Positions 25,901-34,983 of a DNA stretch of 64,000 bases are shown one piece after another (the first letter of the stretch is position 1; every line of letters begins with the position of its first letter). The DNA is from Arthrobacter celericrescens (GTDB taxonomy: Bacteria; Actinomycetota; Actinomycetes; Actinomycetales; Micrococcaceae). A program made the translations under genes and the position numbers. The DNA lies in the NCBI RefSeq assembly GCF_003614925.1, contig NZ_QYLP01000036.1:1-64000 (forward strand). Direction: 5' to 3'. Below the pieces are notes generated by a model. The model was not told where the DNA came from, searched no databases, and was given only the letters and a program-made list of their open reading frames with translations.

Positions 25901-27628
25901 GTGACTTCCCCGGACTCCCTGACCTCGCTCGCCGCCGCACGGATCGCCGTGGCCACCCTGCTCGACGCCGGGGTCCGGCACGTGGTGGTCTCTCCCGGTT
26001 CGCGCTCGGCACCCATGGCCTACGCCCTCGCGGAGGCCGAAGCTGCCGGCCGGGTCACCCTGCTGGTGCGGATCGACGAGCGTTCGGCCGGGTTCACGGC
26101 CCTGGGCCTGGCCCTGTCCACAGGCACGCCCGCGGCAGTCCTCACTACCTCGGGCACCGCCGTCGGGAACCTGCTGCCCGCGGTCATGGAAGCCAACCAC
26201 TCCGCCGTGCCGCTCGTGGTCCTCTCCGCGGACCGGCCCGCCGAGCTGCACGGAACCGGGGCGAACCAGACCACCCTCCAAATGGACCTCTTCGGCGAAC
26301 ACGTCCGCTTCGCCGTCGACGTTCCGGCCGGGGACAACCCGCAACGGGCGGTCCGCACCGCGCTGCACGCCGCCAGCGGCGCCCTCGAAGGAACCCCGCC
26401 CGGGCCGGTGCAGCTGAACCTCGCCTTCCGCGAGCCCCTGGTTCCGGAACCGGGGGAGGCCCTGCCGGCGCGCGAGGGCCGGGGCGTCTTCCATTACGAC
26501 GCCGGCCCGGAGGTCCTCGAGCTGCCCGCCGCCTCCGGGGAGCTGCCCGAGCGGCGCACCGTGGTCCTGGCCGGGCACGATGCCGGCGCCGTCGCCGAGG
26601 CGTTCGCCCGCTCCCACGGCCTGCCGCTGCTCGCCGAACCGTCCTCCAACGCACGCTTCGGCCCCAACGCCGTGGGCCCGTACCGGCTGCTCCTGGAGCA
26701 CTTCTCTGCGGATTCCGCGCTGCCGATCGAACGCGTGGTGGTGTTCGGCCGCCCGACGCTTTCGCGCCCGGTGGCCGCGCTGCTGGCGCGCACCGAGGTT
26801 GAAACGGCCCTGTACGAACCCGTCCCCGTGGCCTGGTACGAGCACGGCCGGCGCCGCGAAACACCCATCGAAACCCTCGCGGCACTCGGCGAATTCGCCG
26901 GCCGTGGCGCCGCCGGATGGCTCGACGCCTGGCTGCTGGCCGGTGCCGCCGCGCAGCACGCGCTGGACGGTGTCATGTCCGCGGAGGCCCTGCCCACCGG
27001 GCCCGCCGTGGCCGCGACCGTCTGGGAACACGCCCGCGGCCGGCTGGTGCTGGGCTCCTCCAACGGCATCCGCGACGTGGACCTCGCCGGGCAGCCGCAG
27101 CCGGCGCCGCTGGCCACCGTGGATGCCAACCGCGGCCTCGCCGGGATCGACGGCACCATTGCCACCGCCACCGGGATCGCCCTCGGCTCTGGCCGCGAAA
27201 CCACGCTCCTGCTGGGCGACATCACCTTCCTGCACGACGCCGGCAGCCTGCTGCTCGGCAGCGGGGAAACGGAGCCGGACCTGCGGATCGTGGTCCTCAA
27301 CGACTCCGGCGGCGCGATCTTCGGGCTTCTGGAGCACGGGGCTTTCCTCGAACGCAGCGGCGTGGAAGCGGACGGCGGCTACGGCACCGCCGTCGAACGC
27401 CTCTTCGGCACCCCGCACACCGCGGACATCCGCTCGCTGGCAGCCGCGTACGGCGTCGCGTACTCGCGCGCGGGCACGACGGCGGAACTCGCCGCCGCGC
27501 TGACCGCGCCGCTGAAGGGCCGCAGCATCGTGGAAGTCCGCACCGACCGTTCCGGCCTCCGGGCACTCCACGGGCGCATCAAGGCCGCGGTGGGGGAGGC
27601 CGCCGCGAAAGTACTGGCGGCGGCGTAA
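25901..27628 (+). CDS. menD: 2-succinyl-5-enolpyruvyl-6-hydroxy-3-cyclohexene-1-carboxylate synthase
   Basis: A 575-residue ThDP enzyme that joins isochorismate and 2-oxoglutarate in menaquinone synthesis. Family features include HVVVSPGSRSAPMAYALAE, the active-site region RIDERSAGFTALGLA, TSGTAVGNLLPAVMEANHS and the cofactor segment LLGDITFLHDAGSLLLG. The GTG at 25901 starts just before the conserved region; an earlier frame opening at 25847 would translate through the type B palindrome. A weak TTAGG precedes the GTG. Confidence 0.93.
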   Translation: MTSPDSLTSLAAARIAVATLLDAGVRHVVVSPGSRSAPMAYALAEAEAAGRVTLLVRIDERSAGFTALGLALSTGTPAAVLTTSGTAVGNLLPAVMEANHSAVPLVVLSADRPAELHGTGANQTTLQMDLFGEHVRFAVDVPAGDNPQRAVRTALHAASGALEGTPPGPVQLNLAFREPLVPEPGEALPAREGRGVFHYDAGPEVLELPAASGELPERRTVVLAGHDAGAVAEAFARSHGLPLLAEPSSNARFGPNAVGPYRLLLEHFSADSALPIERVVVFGRPTLSRPVAALLARTEVETALYEPVPVAWYEHGRRRETPIETLAALGEFAGRGAAGWLDAWLLAGAAAQHALDGVMSAEALPTGPAVAATVWEHARGRLVLGSSNGIRDVDLAGQPQPAPLATVDANRGLAGIDGTIATATGIALGSGRETTLLLGDITFLHDAGSLLLGSGETEPDLRIVVLNDSGGAIFGLLEHGAFLERSGVEADGGYGTAVERLFGTPHTADIRSLAAAYGVAYSRAGTTAELAAALTAPLKGRSIVEVRTDRSGLRALHGRIKAAVGEAAAKVLAAA

Positions 27629-27639
27629 CCCTCTGCTTT

Positions 27640-27680
27640 CGACGCGCTTCCTGCCCGACGCACAGGGAATTCGCGCGTCG
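27640..27680. repeat. short palindrome (type D), copy 1
   Basis: CGACGCGC (27640-27647) pairs with GCGCGTCG (27673-27680), extended by TTCC/GGAA with a 3-base bulge. A related, longer version lies at 28752-28830, so the two bracket the AbiEi/Vsr-like gene. Confidence 0.5.
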
Positions 27681-27717
27681 CCGGGCGTGAAACGGGTCGC
27701 CGGGAACGGGCGCGAGG

Positions 27718-27728
27718 TTGTCCACATA
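27718..27728 (+). promoter_or_regulatory. DnaA-box-like 5' element of the AbiEi/Vsr-like gene
   Basis: TTGTCCACATA contains TTGTCCACA, the form of DnaA box common in high-GC actinobacteria. It ends 50 bases before the start codon. The other AbiEi-like gene has TTATCCACATA 48 bases before its start, and both then share CCGCTGYTCCG exactly 28 bases before the ATG. Confidence 0.55.
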
Positions 27729-27778
27729 GCGGTTCCAGTGGCTTTCGCGGCCGCTGTTCCGGATGTGAGGCTCGATGA

Positions 27779-28729
27779 ATGACGGACATCCCACGGCTCA
27801 TCCTTGCCCGCGACTCTGCCATCCATGGTGCGAGCGCGAAGGACCTCGCCCGGCAGGCGAAGTCCGGCCTGCTCCACCGGGTGCGGCGGGGAGTATACGT
27901 GGAGCGGGCCTCGTGGGCGGGGTTGAAGCCGTGGGAACAATACCGGCTGAGGGTCAGCGCGGCCGCCGAAACCTTTGAAAGCCGTACCGTTTTCGCACGA
28001 CAGTCGGCGGCGTCGGTGCACGGAATTCCCACGGTTGGCAGCCATTCCGTGTGTGCCCTGACTTTCCGGAACGATGGCGGCCGCTCCAGGGCCGGTGTGG
28101 TGCGGCACTTTGCCGATCCTGCCGGCGTCGAGATCCGCAGGGTGGATGGCCTGTTGGTCACTGACCGGCTCCGTACCGTCTTGGACCTGGCCGCGCACAC
28201 GTCGTTCGTCGAAGCCGTTGTACCAGTGGACCATGTCCTGAAGCGTGACCGGGAGCGCGGTTTTCCGGCCCTTGGCAAAGAGGAACTGCTTGCCGCGGCC
28301 GAGGGCCGGTACAGCGCGGCGGCGATGCGCAGGATCCATGCCGTGGTGTCATTCGCGAATCCTTTGTCCGGGTCCGCCGGTGAATCGTACAGCCGGGCCC
28401 TGATGCATGCCGCTGGATTTGAGCCACCCATCCTGCAGCAGGAATTCAGGGACCAGCGTGGCTTGATCGGATACACGGATTTCTACTGGAAAAAGGCCCG
28501 GCTCGTAGGCGAATTCGATGGTTTCGCGAAGTACCAAAAGGAGGAGTACCTCAACGGGATGACGCCTGCGGAAGCTGTGGTCAAGGAGAAGGAGCGGGAG
28601 GACCGGATCCGCGCCACCGGATGCGGCGTGAGCCGTTGGGTATGGCGTGAACTGATGGACCCTGCCGGGTTGGAGAAGAAGCTGCTGGCGGCCGGCGTGC
28701 CACGACGCCCTGCCCGCTCGGCGCTGTGA
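27779..28729 (+). CDS. AbiEi-like winged-helix protein with C-terminal Vsr/DUF559-like nuclease domain
   Basis: A 316-residue protein. The N-terminal region (about 1-50; SAKDLARQAKSGLLHRVRRGVYV) resembles the winged-helix AbiEi antitoxin domain. The C-terminal part (about 200-290) looks like a very-short-patch-repair or DUF559 PD-(D/E)xK fold: E202, Q220-Q221, D234 in YTDFYW, E245-x-D247-G and K251. Such proteins are widespread in actinobacteria and have no settled function; DNA cleavage or toxin-antitoxin activity is inference. No partner gene (AbiEii-type nucleotidyltransferase) adjoins it. The start follows GTGAGG. Confidence 0.7.
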   Translation: MTDIPRLILARDSAIHGASAKDLARQAKSGLLHRVRRGVYVERASWAGLKPWEQYRLRVSAAAETFESRTVFARQSAASVHGIPTVGSHSVCALTFRNDGGRSRAGVVRHFADPAGVEIRRVDGLLVTDRLRTVLDLAAHTSFVEAVVPVDHVLKRDRERGFPALGKEELLAAAEGRYSAAAMRRIHAVVSFANPLSGSAGESYSRALMHAAGFEPPILQQEFRDQRGLIGYTDFYWKKARLVGEFDGFAKYQKEEYLNGMTPAEAVVKEKEREDRIRATGCGVSRWVWRELMDPAGLEKKLLAAGVPRRPARSAL

Positions 28730-28751
28730 ATTCGACGCGGTTCGTGCCTTC

Positions 28752-28830
28752 CGACGCGCTTCGCTCCTCGCGCACCGGGACGGCGGGTGTCGTCAGGAAG
28801 TTTGGGCGGCGCCGGGGAACTCGCGTGTCG
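28752..28830. repeat. short palindrome (type D), copy 2
   Basis: CGACGCGCTTC (from 28752) and GCGTGTCG (28823-28830) form imperfect outer arms (7 of 8 pairs), with a longer centre than copy 1. It follows the AbiEi/Vsr-like gene directly. Confidence 0.4.
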
Positions 28831-28944
28831 TGGGTAGGTGAGCGCGGCATGCCTGCAGGAGACCATCGAACCGGGACCCATCGTATAGGGACCGGTCGAT
28901 GCCCGGCGTTCGCCTCGACGCGTGGTATCGAGCACAATAGCCCC

Positions 28945-29952
28945 ATGGCTAACAGCAGTGCCCGGCTTCCCCGGCTCGAGGACGTGGCGGAGCGCGCGGG
29001 AGTCTCCCACCAGACCGTCTCCCGGGTGATCAACAACCACCCCAACGTCAGCAAGTCCACCCGCGAGCGGGTCGAAGCCGCCATCGCCGAACTCGGCTAC
29101 CGGCGGAACACGGCGGCCCGCAGCCTGGTGACCAGGCGCTCGCAGACCATCGGCGTCCTGGGCAGCGAACTTTCGCAGTACGGCCCGGCCAACACCCTCC
29201 TTGGAGTGGAACAGGCTGCGCGCGACGCCGGCTATTTCGTCAGCATCGCGGCGCTGCGGACCGTAAGCCGCGAGGCGATCTTCGATGCGATCCAGCACTT
29301 CCTGGACCAATCCGTGGACGGCATCGTGGTGATCGTGCCCCACGTCGAAACCCTGCTGGCCCTGGAGGAACAGGCTCCGGGCGTTCCGGTGGTTGCCGTG
29401 GGCGCCTCGGGCAGCGGGTCCGTGAGCGGGGCGATGGTGGACCAGAAACGCGGCGCCGAGCTCGCCGTCGCGCACCTGATCGAACAGGGCCACCACAGGA
29501 TCGGCCACATCGCCGGACCCCAGGACTGGATCGACGGCGCCGCCCGCGCCGAGGGCTGGAGCACTGCCCTGCGGGCTGCCGGGCTGGCGGACGACCTCCT
29601 GATGGAAGGGGACTGGAGCGCGGGCAGCGGCTACGAAATCGGCCGGGAGCTCGCCGCGGAACGGTCAGCCACCGCGATCTTCGTCGGCAACGACCAGATG
29701 TCCCTGGGCCTGCTCCGGGCCTTCAATGAGGCCGGGGTCCGGGTGCCCGAAGACGTCTCCGTGGTCGGCTTCGACGACCAGCCCGAGTCCGGGTACTTCA
29801 CCCCGCCGCTCACCACGGTCCGGCAGGACTTCGAGGAGCTGGGCCGGCGCTGCATGGACCTGATGCTCGCCGCCCTCGCGAAGGGCGAGACCGCCACGAC
29901 TGTGGTGGAGCCCGAACTCGTGATCCGGCGGAGCACCGCGGCCCTGGCCTGA
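28945..29952 (+). CDS. LacI-family regulator, probable arabinose repressor 1
   Basis: A 335-residue regulator. The HTH is EDVAERAGVSHQTVSRVINN, the hinge RRNTAARSLVTRRSQ, and the effector domain starts at TIGVLGSELS. It is strongly similar to the LacI protein at 34980-36047 over the full length (shared YGPANTLLGV, DWSAGSGY, VGFDDQPE segments). It lies immediately upstream of araB in the same direction, with an operator of the TTGTTAGCG type in between, so control of the ara genes is likely. The ATG at 28945 starts just before the HTH. Confidence 0.9.
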   Translation: MANSSARLPRLEDVAERAGVSHQTVSRVINNHPNVSKSTRERVEAAIAELGYRRNTAARSLVTRRSQTIGVLGSELSQYGPANTLLGVEQAARDAGYFVSIAALRTVSREAIFDAIQHFLDQSVDGIVVIVPHVETLLALEEQAPGVPVVAVGASGSGSVSGAMVDQKRGAELAVAHLIEQGHHRIGHIAGPQDWIDGAARAEGWSTALRAAGLADDLLMEGDWSAGSGYEIGRELAAERSATAIFVGNDQMSLGLLRAFNEAGVRVPEDVSVVGFDDQPESGYFTPPLTTVRQDFEELGRRCMDLMLAALAKGETATTVVEPELVIRRSTAALA

Positions 29953-29966
29953 CACGCGCACGGAAC

Positions 29967-30010
29967 GTGACGCAGGCTACTTGACGGATGAATTTGTTAG
30001 CGCTCACAAT
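29967..30010 (+). promoter_or_regulatory. araB promoter module
   Basis: A block GTGACGCAGGCTAC is followed by TTGACG (29981-29986, -35) and, 18 bases on, CACAAT (30005-30010, -10). The operator covers the spacer and -10. The same arrangement, with 19 of the first 20 bases identical, is present at 46596-46638 on the other strand before the YtfQ-like gene. Confidence 0.65.
29994..30009. promoter_or_regulatory. arabinose regulon operator, araB
   Basis: TTGTTAGCGCTCACAA, one mismatch from the symmetric form TTGTTAGCGCTAACAA. It overlaps the araB -10 region, as expected for repression by a LacI-type protein. Confidence 0.75.
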
Positions 30011-30054
30011 GGTGTCAGCCCGCGAAGCGGCGGGCGGCATTTCTTGGAGGATTC

Positions 30055-31821
30055 ATGGACGTCATTGCAGACGGCAGCGAAAACTATGTGATCGGGGTGG
30101 ACTATGGCACCCTGTCCGGCCGGGCCGTTGTGGTGCGGGTCCGGGACGGCAAGGAACTCGGCAGCGGGGTGTTCGATTACCCGCACGCGGTGGTCACTGA
30201 TGCGCTTCCGGCGGACGTAGCAGGCGACGACGGCGCTGCCCGGCTTCCCGGCGAATGGGCGCTGCAGGTGCCGGATGACTACCGGGAGGTGCTCCGGCGG
30301 GCAGTCCCCGCCGCTATCGCCGACGCCGGGATCGACCCGGCCGCCGTCGTCGGAATCGCCACGGACTTCACCGCCTGCACCATGGTGCCGGTGAAAGCGG
30401 ACGGCACCCCGCTCAACGAGGTCCCCGGCTTCGCGGACCGGCCGCACGCCTACGTGAAGCTGTGGCGGCACCACGCCGCGCAGGGCCAGGCGGACCGCAT
30501 CAACGCCCTCGCCGCCGAACGCGGGGAGTCCTGGCTGCCGCGCTACGGCGGGCTGATCTCCTCCGAATGGGAATTCGCCAAGGGGCTCCAACTGCTCGAA
30601 GAAGACCCCGAGGCTTACGCCGCGATGGACCACTGGGTGGAAGCCGCGGACTGGATCGTCTGGCAGTTGTGCGGCAACTACGTCCGGAACGCGTGCACCG
30701 CCGGCTACAAGGGCATCTACCAGGACGGCCGCTACCCCTCGGAAGACTTCCTCGCGGCGCTGAACCCGGAGTTCAGGGACTTCGTCAGCAGCAAGCTCGA
30801 GCACAGCATCGGCCGCCTCGGTGACGCCGCCGGCCGCCTGACGGCCGAGGCCGCCGCCTGGACCGGGCTGCCGGAGGGCATCGCCGTCGCTGTCGGCAAC
30901 GTGGATGCGCACGTCACGGCACCCGCGGCCCGGGCCGTGGAACCGGGACAGCTCGTGGCCATCATGGGCACCTCCACCTGCCACGTCATGAACGGCGCCG
31001 AGCTGCGGGAAGTCCCTGGCATGTGCGGCGTGGTGGACGGCGGCATCGTGGACGGTCTCTGGGGCTACGAGGCCGGCCAGTCCGGCGTCGGCGACATCTT
31101 CGGCTGGTTCACCAAGCACGGGGTCCCGCCGGAATACCACCAGGCTGCCGCTGCGGCCGGGCAGGGGATTCACGAATACCTGACCTCGCTCGCATCCGGG
31201 CAGGCCATCGGCGAGCACGGCCTGGTGGCGCTCGACTGGCACTCCGGCAACCGCTCGGTGCTTGTGGACCACGAACTCTCGGGCGCGATCGTAGGACAGA
31301 CCCTGGCCACACGCCCCGAGGACATCTACCGGGCCCTGCTCGAGGCCACCGCCTTCGGCACCCGCACCATCGTGGACGCGTTCCGGGATTCCGGCGTTCC
31401 GGTGCAGGAATTCATCGTGGCCGGCGGCCTGCTGAAGAACCGGCTCCTCATGCAGATCTACGCGGACGTCACCGGCCTGCAGCTCTCCACAATCGGCTCC
31501 ACCCAGGGCCCGGCGCTGGGCTCCGCCATCCATGCCGCCGTGGCCGCCGGCCGCTATCGGGACATCAGGTCCGCAGCCGCCGCCATGGGCGCGGAACCTG
31601 GCGCCGTGTACACCCCGATCCCGGAAAACGTCGCAGCCTACGAGGAACTGTTCCGTGAGTACCGCACCCTGCACGACTACTTCGGCAGGGGGAGCAACGA
31701 GGTGATGCACCGGCTCAAGTCGATCCAGCGCAAGGCCCGGGCAGGGCTGGACGCAAGCGCCGCCGTCGAACTCGCCGCCAACGCAGCGCTTGCGGCAAAC
31801 GAAACAGGAGTCCCCGCATGA
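30055..31821 (+). CDS. araB: L-ribulokinase
   Basis: A 588-residue FGGY-family kinase that phosphorylates L-ribulose. The N-terminal ATPase segment is VIGVDYGTLSGRAVVV, followed by AraB-specific DFTACTMVPV, KLWRHHAAQ, and the second nucleotide segment GTSTCHVMN. VAGGLLKNRLLMQIYADV is near the C-terminus. The ATG at 30055 follows TTGGAGG. It is the first gene of araB-araD-araA-mutarotase-lacI, and its 3' end overlaps araD by 4 bases. Confidence 0.96.
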   Translation: MDVIADGSENYVIGVDYGTLSGRAVVVRVRDGKELGSGVFDYPHAVVTDALPADVAGDDGAARLPGEWALQVPDDYREVLRRAVPAAIADAGIDPAAVVGIATDFTACTMVPVKADGTPLNEVPGFADRPHAYVKLWRHHAAQGQADRINALAAERGESWLPRYGGLISSEWEFAKGLQLLEEDPEAYAAMDHWVEAADWIVWQLCGNYVRNACTAGYKGIYQDGRYPSEDFLAALNPEFRDFVSSKLEHSIGRLGDAAGRLTAEAAAWTGLPEGIAVAVGNVDAHVTAPAARAVEPGQLVAIMGTSTCHVMNGAELREVPGMCGVVDGGIVDGLWGYEAGQSGVGDIFGWFTKHGVPPEYHQAAAAAGQGIHEYLTSLASGQAIGEHGLVALDWHSGNRSVLVDHELSGAIVGQTLATRPEDIYRALLEATAFGTRTIVDAFRDSGVPVQEFIVAGGLLKNRLLMQIYADVTGLQLSTIGSTQGPALGSAIHAAVAAGRYRDIRSAAAAMGAEPGAVYTPIPENVAAYEELFREYRTLHDYFGRGSNEVMHRLKSIQRKARAGLDASAAVELAANAALAANETGVPA

Positions 31822-32510
31822 GCACCTTGCTGGAAACAATTGCCACAGTCCGCCGGGACGTCTGCGAGCTGCACGCCGAGCTGACCCGGTATGAACTGGT
31901 CGTCTGGACCGCGGGCAACGTCTCCGGGCGCGTCCCCGGCCATGAGTTGATGGTCATCAAACCGTCGGGCGTCTCCTACGACGAGCTGACGCCGGAGCTG
32001 ATGGTCGTCACCGACCTCCATGGGACTCCGGTGGACGGCGACTCGACGGTCCACTGGGGCAATCCCGGGCTATCGCCGTCCTCGGACACCGCCGCCCACG
32101 CCTACGTGTACCGGAACATGCCCGAGGTGGGCGGGGTGGTCCACACGCACTCCACCTACGCCACGGCCTGGGCCGCGCGCGGCGAGGAAATCCCGTGCGT
32201 GCTGACCATGATGGGCGACGAGTTCGGCGGATCCATTCCGGTGGGCCCGTTCGCGCTGATCGGTGACGACTCGATCGGCCGCGGCATCGTGGAGACCCTC
32301 ACGGCGTCCAACTCCCCGGCGGTGCTCATGCAGAACCACGGCCCCTTCACCATCGGCAAGGACGCCCGCGCCGCCGTCAAGGCCGCCGTCATGTGCGAAG
32401 AGGTGGCCCGCACGGTCCACATCGCACGGCAGCTCGGTGAGCCCGTACCCATCGACGGGGCCAAGATCGATTCGCTCTACGAGCGCTACCAGAACGTCTA
32501 CGGCCGTTAG
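31818..32510 (+). CDS. araD: L-ribulose-5-phosphate 4-epimerase
   Basis: A 230-residue class II aldolase/epimerase that forms D-xylulose 5-phosphate. The substrate loop is GNVSGRVPG and the zinc ligands are H109 and H111 in [12 protein letters not shown], with another His in MQNHGPF. Length matches family members. Its ATG overlaps the araB stop. The 3' end is tandemly duplicated (21-bp unit) just past the stop codon. Confidence 0.95.
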   Translation: MSTLLETIATVRRDVCELHAELTRYELVVWTAGNVSGRVPGHELMVIKPSGVSYDELTPELMVVTDLHGTPVDGDSTVHWGNPGLSPSSDTAAHAYVYRNMPEVGGVVHTHSTYATAWAARGEEIPCVLTMMGDEFGGSIPVGPFALIGDDSIGRGIVETLTASNSPAVLMQNHGPFTIGKDARAAVKAAVMCEEVARTVHIARQLGEPVPIDGAKIDSLYERYQNVYGR

Positions 32511-32541
32511 GCCCAGCAACCAGGCCGTTAGGCCCAACAAA
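32502..32541 (+). repeat. 21-bp tandem duplication at the araD 3' end
   Basis: GGCCGTTAGGCCCAGCAAC (32502-32520) is repeated as GGCCGTTAGGCCCAACAAA (32523-32541). The first copy contains the araD stop TAG. The duplication lengthens the araD-araA spacer and lies just before the araA ribosome site AAGGAG. Confidence 0.85.
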
Positions 32542-32557
32542 ACTTCAAGGAGACACC

Positions 32558-34078
32558 ATGCCCACCGCCAACACCACCTCCCTGGACCACTACGAAGTCT
32601 GGTTCCTTACGGGCAGCCAGCACCTCTACGGCGAGGACGTCCTGAAACAGGTAGCCGCCCAGTCCCGGGAAATCGCCGAGCTCCTGAACGCCTCCTCCGA
32701 GGTCCCGGTCAAGCTCGTCTGGAAGCCCGTGCTGACCGATTCGGACGCCATACGCCGCACCGCACTGGAGGCGAACTCTAACGACTCCGTGATCGGCGTG
32801 ACTGCCTGGATGCACACCTTCAGCCCGGCCAAGATGTGGATCCAAGGGCTGGACCTGCTCCGCAAGCCGCTGCTCCACCTGCACACCCAGGCCAACCGGG
32901 ACCTGCCGTGGGCGGACATCGACTTCGACTTCATGAACCTCAACCAGGCAGCCCACGGCGACCGCGAGTTCGGCTACATCCAGTCCCGCCTGGGCGTGCC
33001 GCGCAAGACCGTGGTGGGCCACGCCTCCAACCCGGAGGTCGCCCGCCAGCTGGGCACTTGGCAGCGTGCCGCCGCGGGCTGGGCCGCCGTCCGCACCCTG
33101 AAGCTGACCCGCTTCGGTGACAACATGCGCAATGTCGCCGTCACCGAGGGCGACAAGACCGAAGCCGAGCTGCGCTTCGGCGTCTCGGTCAACACCTGGT
33201 CCGTGAACGAACTCGCCGACGCGGTGCACGCCGCGGAAGAGTCCGACGTCGACGCCCTGGTTGCCGAGTACGAGCGCCTCTACGACGTGGCACCGGAGCT
33301 CACGGTGGGCGGCGCCCGCCACGAATCGCTGCGCTACAGCGCCCGGATCGAACTCGGCCTGCGGTCCTTCCTGGAAGCCAACGGCTCCGCTGCCTTCACC
33401 ACGTCCTTCGAGGACCTGGGCGAGCTGCGGCAGCTGCCGGGCATGGCCGTGCAGCGGCTCATGGCCGACGGCTACGGCTTCGGCGCCGAAGGCGACTGGA
33501 AGACCGCCATCCTGATCCGCGCCGCCAAGGTCATGGGCGCCGGCCTGCCCGGCGGCGCCTCCCTGATGGAGGACTACACCTACCACCTCGCGCCCGGCTC
33601 GGAGAAGATCCTCGGCGCCCACATGCTCGAAGTCTGCCCGTCCCTGACCGCCACGAAGCCCCGCGTCGAGATCCACCCGCTCGGCATCGGCGGCAAGGAA
33701 GACCCGGTCCGCATGGTGTTCGACACCGACGCCGGCCCGGGCGTCGTCGTCGCGCTGTCCGACATGCGCGACCGCTTCCGCCTCGTGGCGAACGCCGTGG
33801 ACGTCGTCGAGCTCGAGCAGCCGCTGCCCAACCTGCCGGTGGCGCGCGCGCTCTGGGAACCGAAGCCGGACTTCGCCACCTCCGCGGCCGCGTGGCTCAC
33901 CGCCGGCGCGGCCCACCACACGGTATTGTCCACGCAGGTGGGCCTGGACGTGTTCGAGGACTTCGCCGACATCGCCAAGACCGAACTCCTGACCATCGAC
34001 GAGGGCACCACCATCAAACAGTTCAAGAAGGAACTCGCCTGGAACGCCGCTTACTACAAGCTGGCCGGCGGGCTGTGA
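32558..34078 (+). CDS. araA: L-arabinose isomerase
   Basis: A 506-residue isomerase that converts L-arabinose to L-ribulose. Family segments include [12 protein letters not shown] at the start, the substrate region [23 protein letters not shown], and metal-site surroundings [10 protein letters not shown] and [10 protein letters not shown]. The start follows AAGGAGACACC. It overlaps the mutarotase start by 4 bases (GTGA). Confidence 0.96.
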   Translation: MPTANTTSLDHYEVWFLTGSQHLYGEDVLKQVAAQSREIAELLNASSEVPVKLVWKPVLTDSDAIRRTALEANSNDSVIGVTAWMHTFSPAKMWIQGLDLLRKPLLHLHTQANRDLPWADIDFDFMNLNQAAHGDREFGYIQSRLGVPRKTVVGHASNPEVARQLGTWQRAAAGWAAVRTLKLTRFGDNMRNVAVTEGDKTEAELRFGVSVNTWSVNELADAVHAAEESDVDALVAEYERLYDVAPELTVGGARHESLRYSARIELGLRSFLEANGSAAFTTSFEDLGELRQLPGMAVQRLMADGYGFGAEGDWKTAILIRAAKVMGAGLPGGASLMEDYTYHLAPGSEKILGAHMLEVCPSLTATKPRVEIHPLGIGGKEDPVRMVFDTDAGPGVVVALSDMRDRFRLVANAVDVVELEQPLPNLPVARALWEPKPDFATSAAAWLTAGAAHHTVLSTQVGLDVFEDFADIAKTELLTIDEGTTIKQFKKELAWNAAYYKLAGGL

Positions 34079-34983
34079 CCGGGCACGTGGACGAATACCC
34101 CATCCGCTCGGGGGAGTACAGCGCCGTTGTCACGGCACACGCCGCGGCGCTGCGCGTACTCCGTCACCGGGAACGGGACCTGGTGGTCCCGTTCCCGGCC
34201 GGCGGCCCTATCCCCGACTTCCGCGGCATCATCGCCGCGCCCTGGCCCAACCGGATCGCGGACGGGAAGTACACCTTCGACGGCGCCGGATACCAGGTCC
34301 CGAGCAACGAGCCCGCCCGCGGCTGCGCCCTCCACGGCTTCGCGTTCGAACAGGACTGGACCCTGGAATCGCACGAGGAATCCGCTGTCACGCTCTTCTG
34401 CGAACCCGCGCCGACGGCGGGATACCCGCACGCGCTGCGCCTCACCGCCGAGTACCGGCTGACGGAGGCCGGGCTGCGCATCGCCGTCACCGCGGCCAAC
34501 CTCGGCGGCACGGCGGCGCCCTACGGGGTCTGCCCGCATCCGTACCTGGTGGCGGGGCCGTCACGCCTCGATGAATGGGTCCTCGAGATTCCGGCCGGAA
34601 CGTTCCTTGAGGTCACCCCGGACCGACTGCTGCCGAAGGAAACGCGCAGCGTGGAAGGCCACGCCTTCGACTTCCGCTCGCCCCGCGCCATCGGCGGCAC
34701 GGAGATCGACCACGCCTTTACGGATATAACGTTCGACGGCGGCGGGCAGGCGCGCGTGCTGGTCCGGGACCCCGGCGGGACCGGCGTCGGAATGTCCTGG
34801 GACAGCAGCTGCCGCTGGCTGCAGATCCACACCGCGGACAAGGAACCGCCGGCGCCGAACCGGCTTGGCCTGGCCGTGGAACCCATGACCTGCCCGCCGG
34901 ATGCCTTCAACAGCGGAAGGGATCTGGTGCGGCTCGAAGCAGGCGCCACGCACAGCACGGCGTGGACTATCTTCGCGGTGTGA
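34075..34983 (+). CDS. aldose 1-epimerase (mutarotase) family protein
   Basis: A 302-residue galactose-mutarotase-like beta-sandwich. Likely active-site residues lie in [31 protein letters not shown] and [14 protein letters not shown]. It would speed anomer exchange of imported arabinose or a related sugar before AraA. The GTG at 34075 overlaps the araA stop; a GTG at 34087 is an alternative. Its stop overlaps the start of the next lacI gene, so translation appears coupled along the operon. Confidence 0.88.
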   Translation: MTGHVDEYPIRSGEYSAVVTAHAAALRVLRHRERDLVVPFPAGGPIPDFRGIIAAPWPNRIADGKYTFDGAGYQVPSNEPARGCALHGFAFEQDWTLESHEESAVTLFCEPAPTAGYPHALRLTAEYRLTEAGLRIAVTAANLGGTAAPYGVCPHPYLVAGPSRLDEWVLEIPAGTFLEVTPDRLLPKETRSVEGHAFDFRSPRAIGGTEIDHAFTDITFDGGGQARVLVRDPGGTGVGMSWDSSCRWLQIHTADKEPPAPNRLGLAVEPMTCPPDAFNSGRDLVRLEAGATHSTAWTIFAV

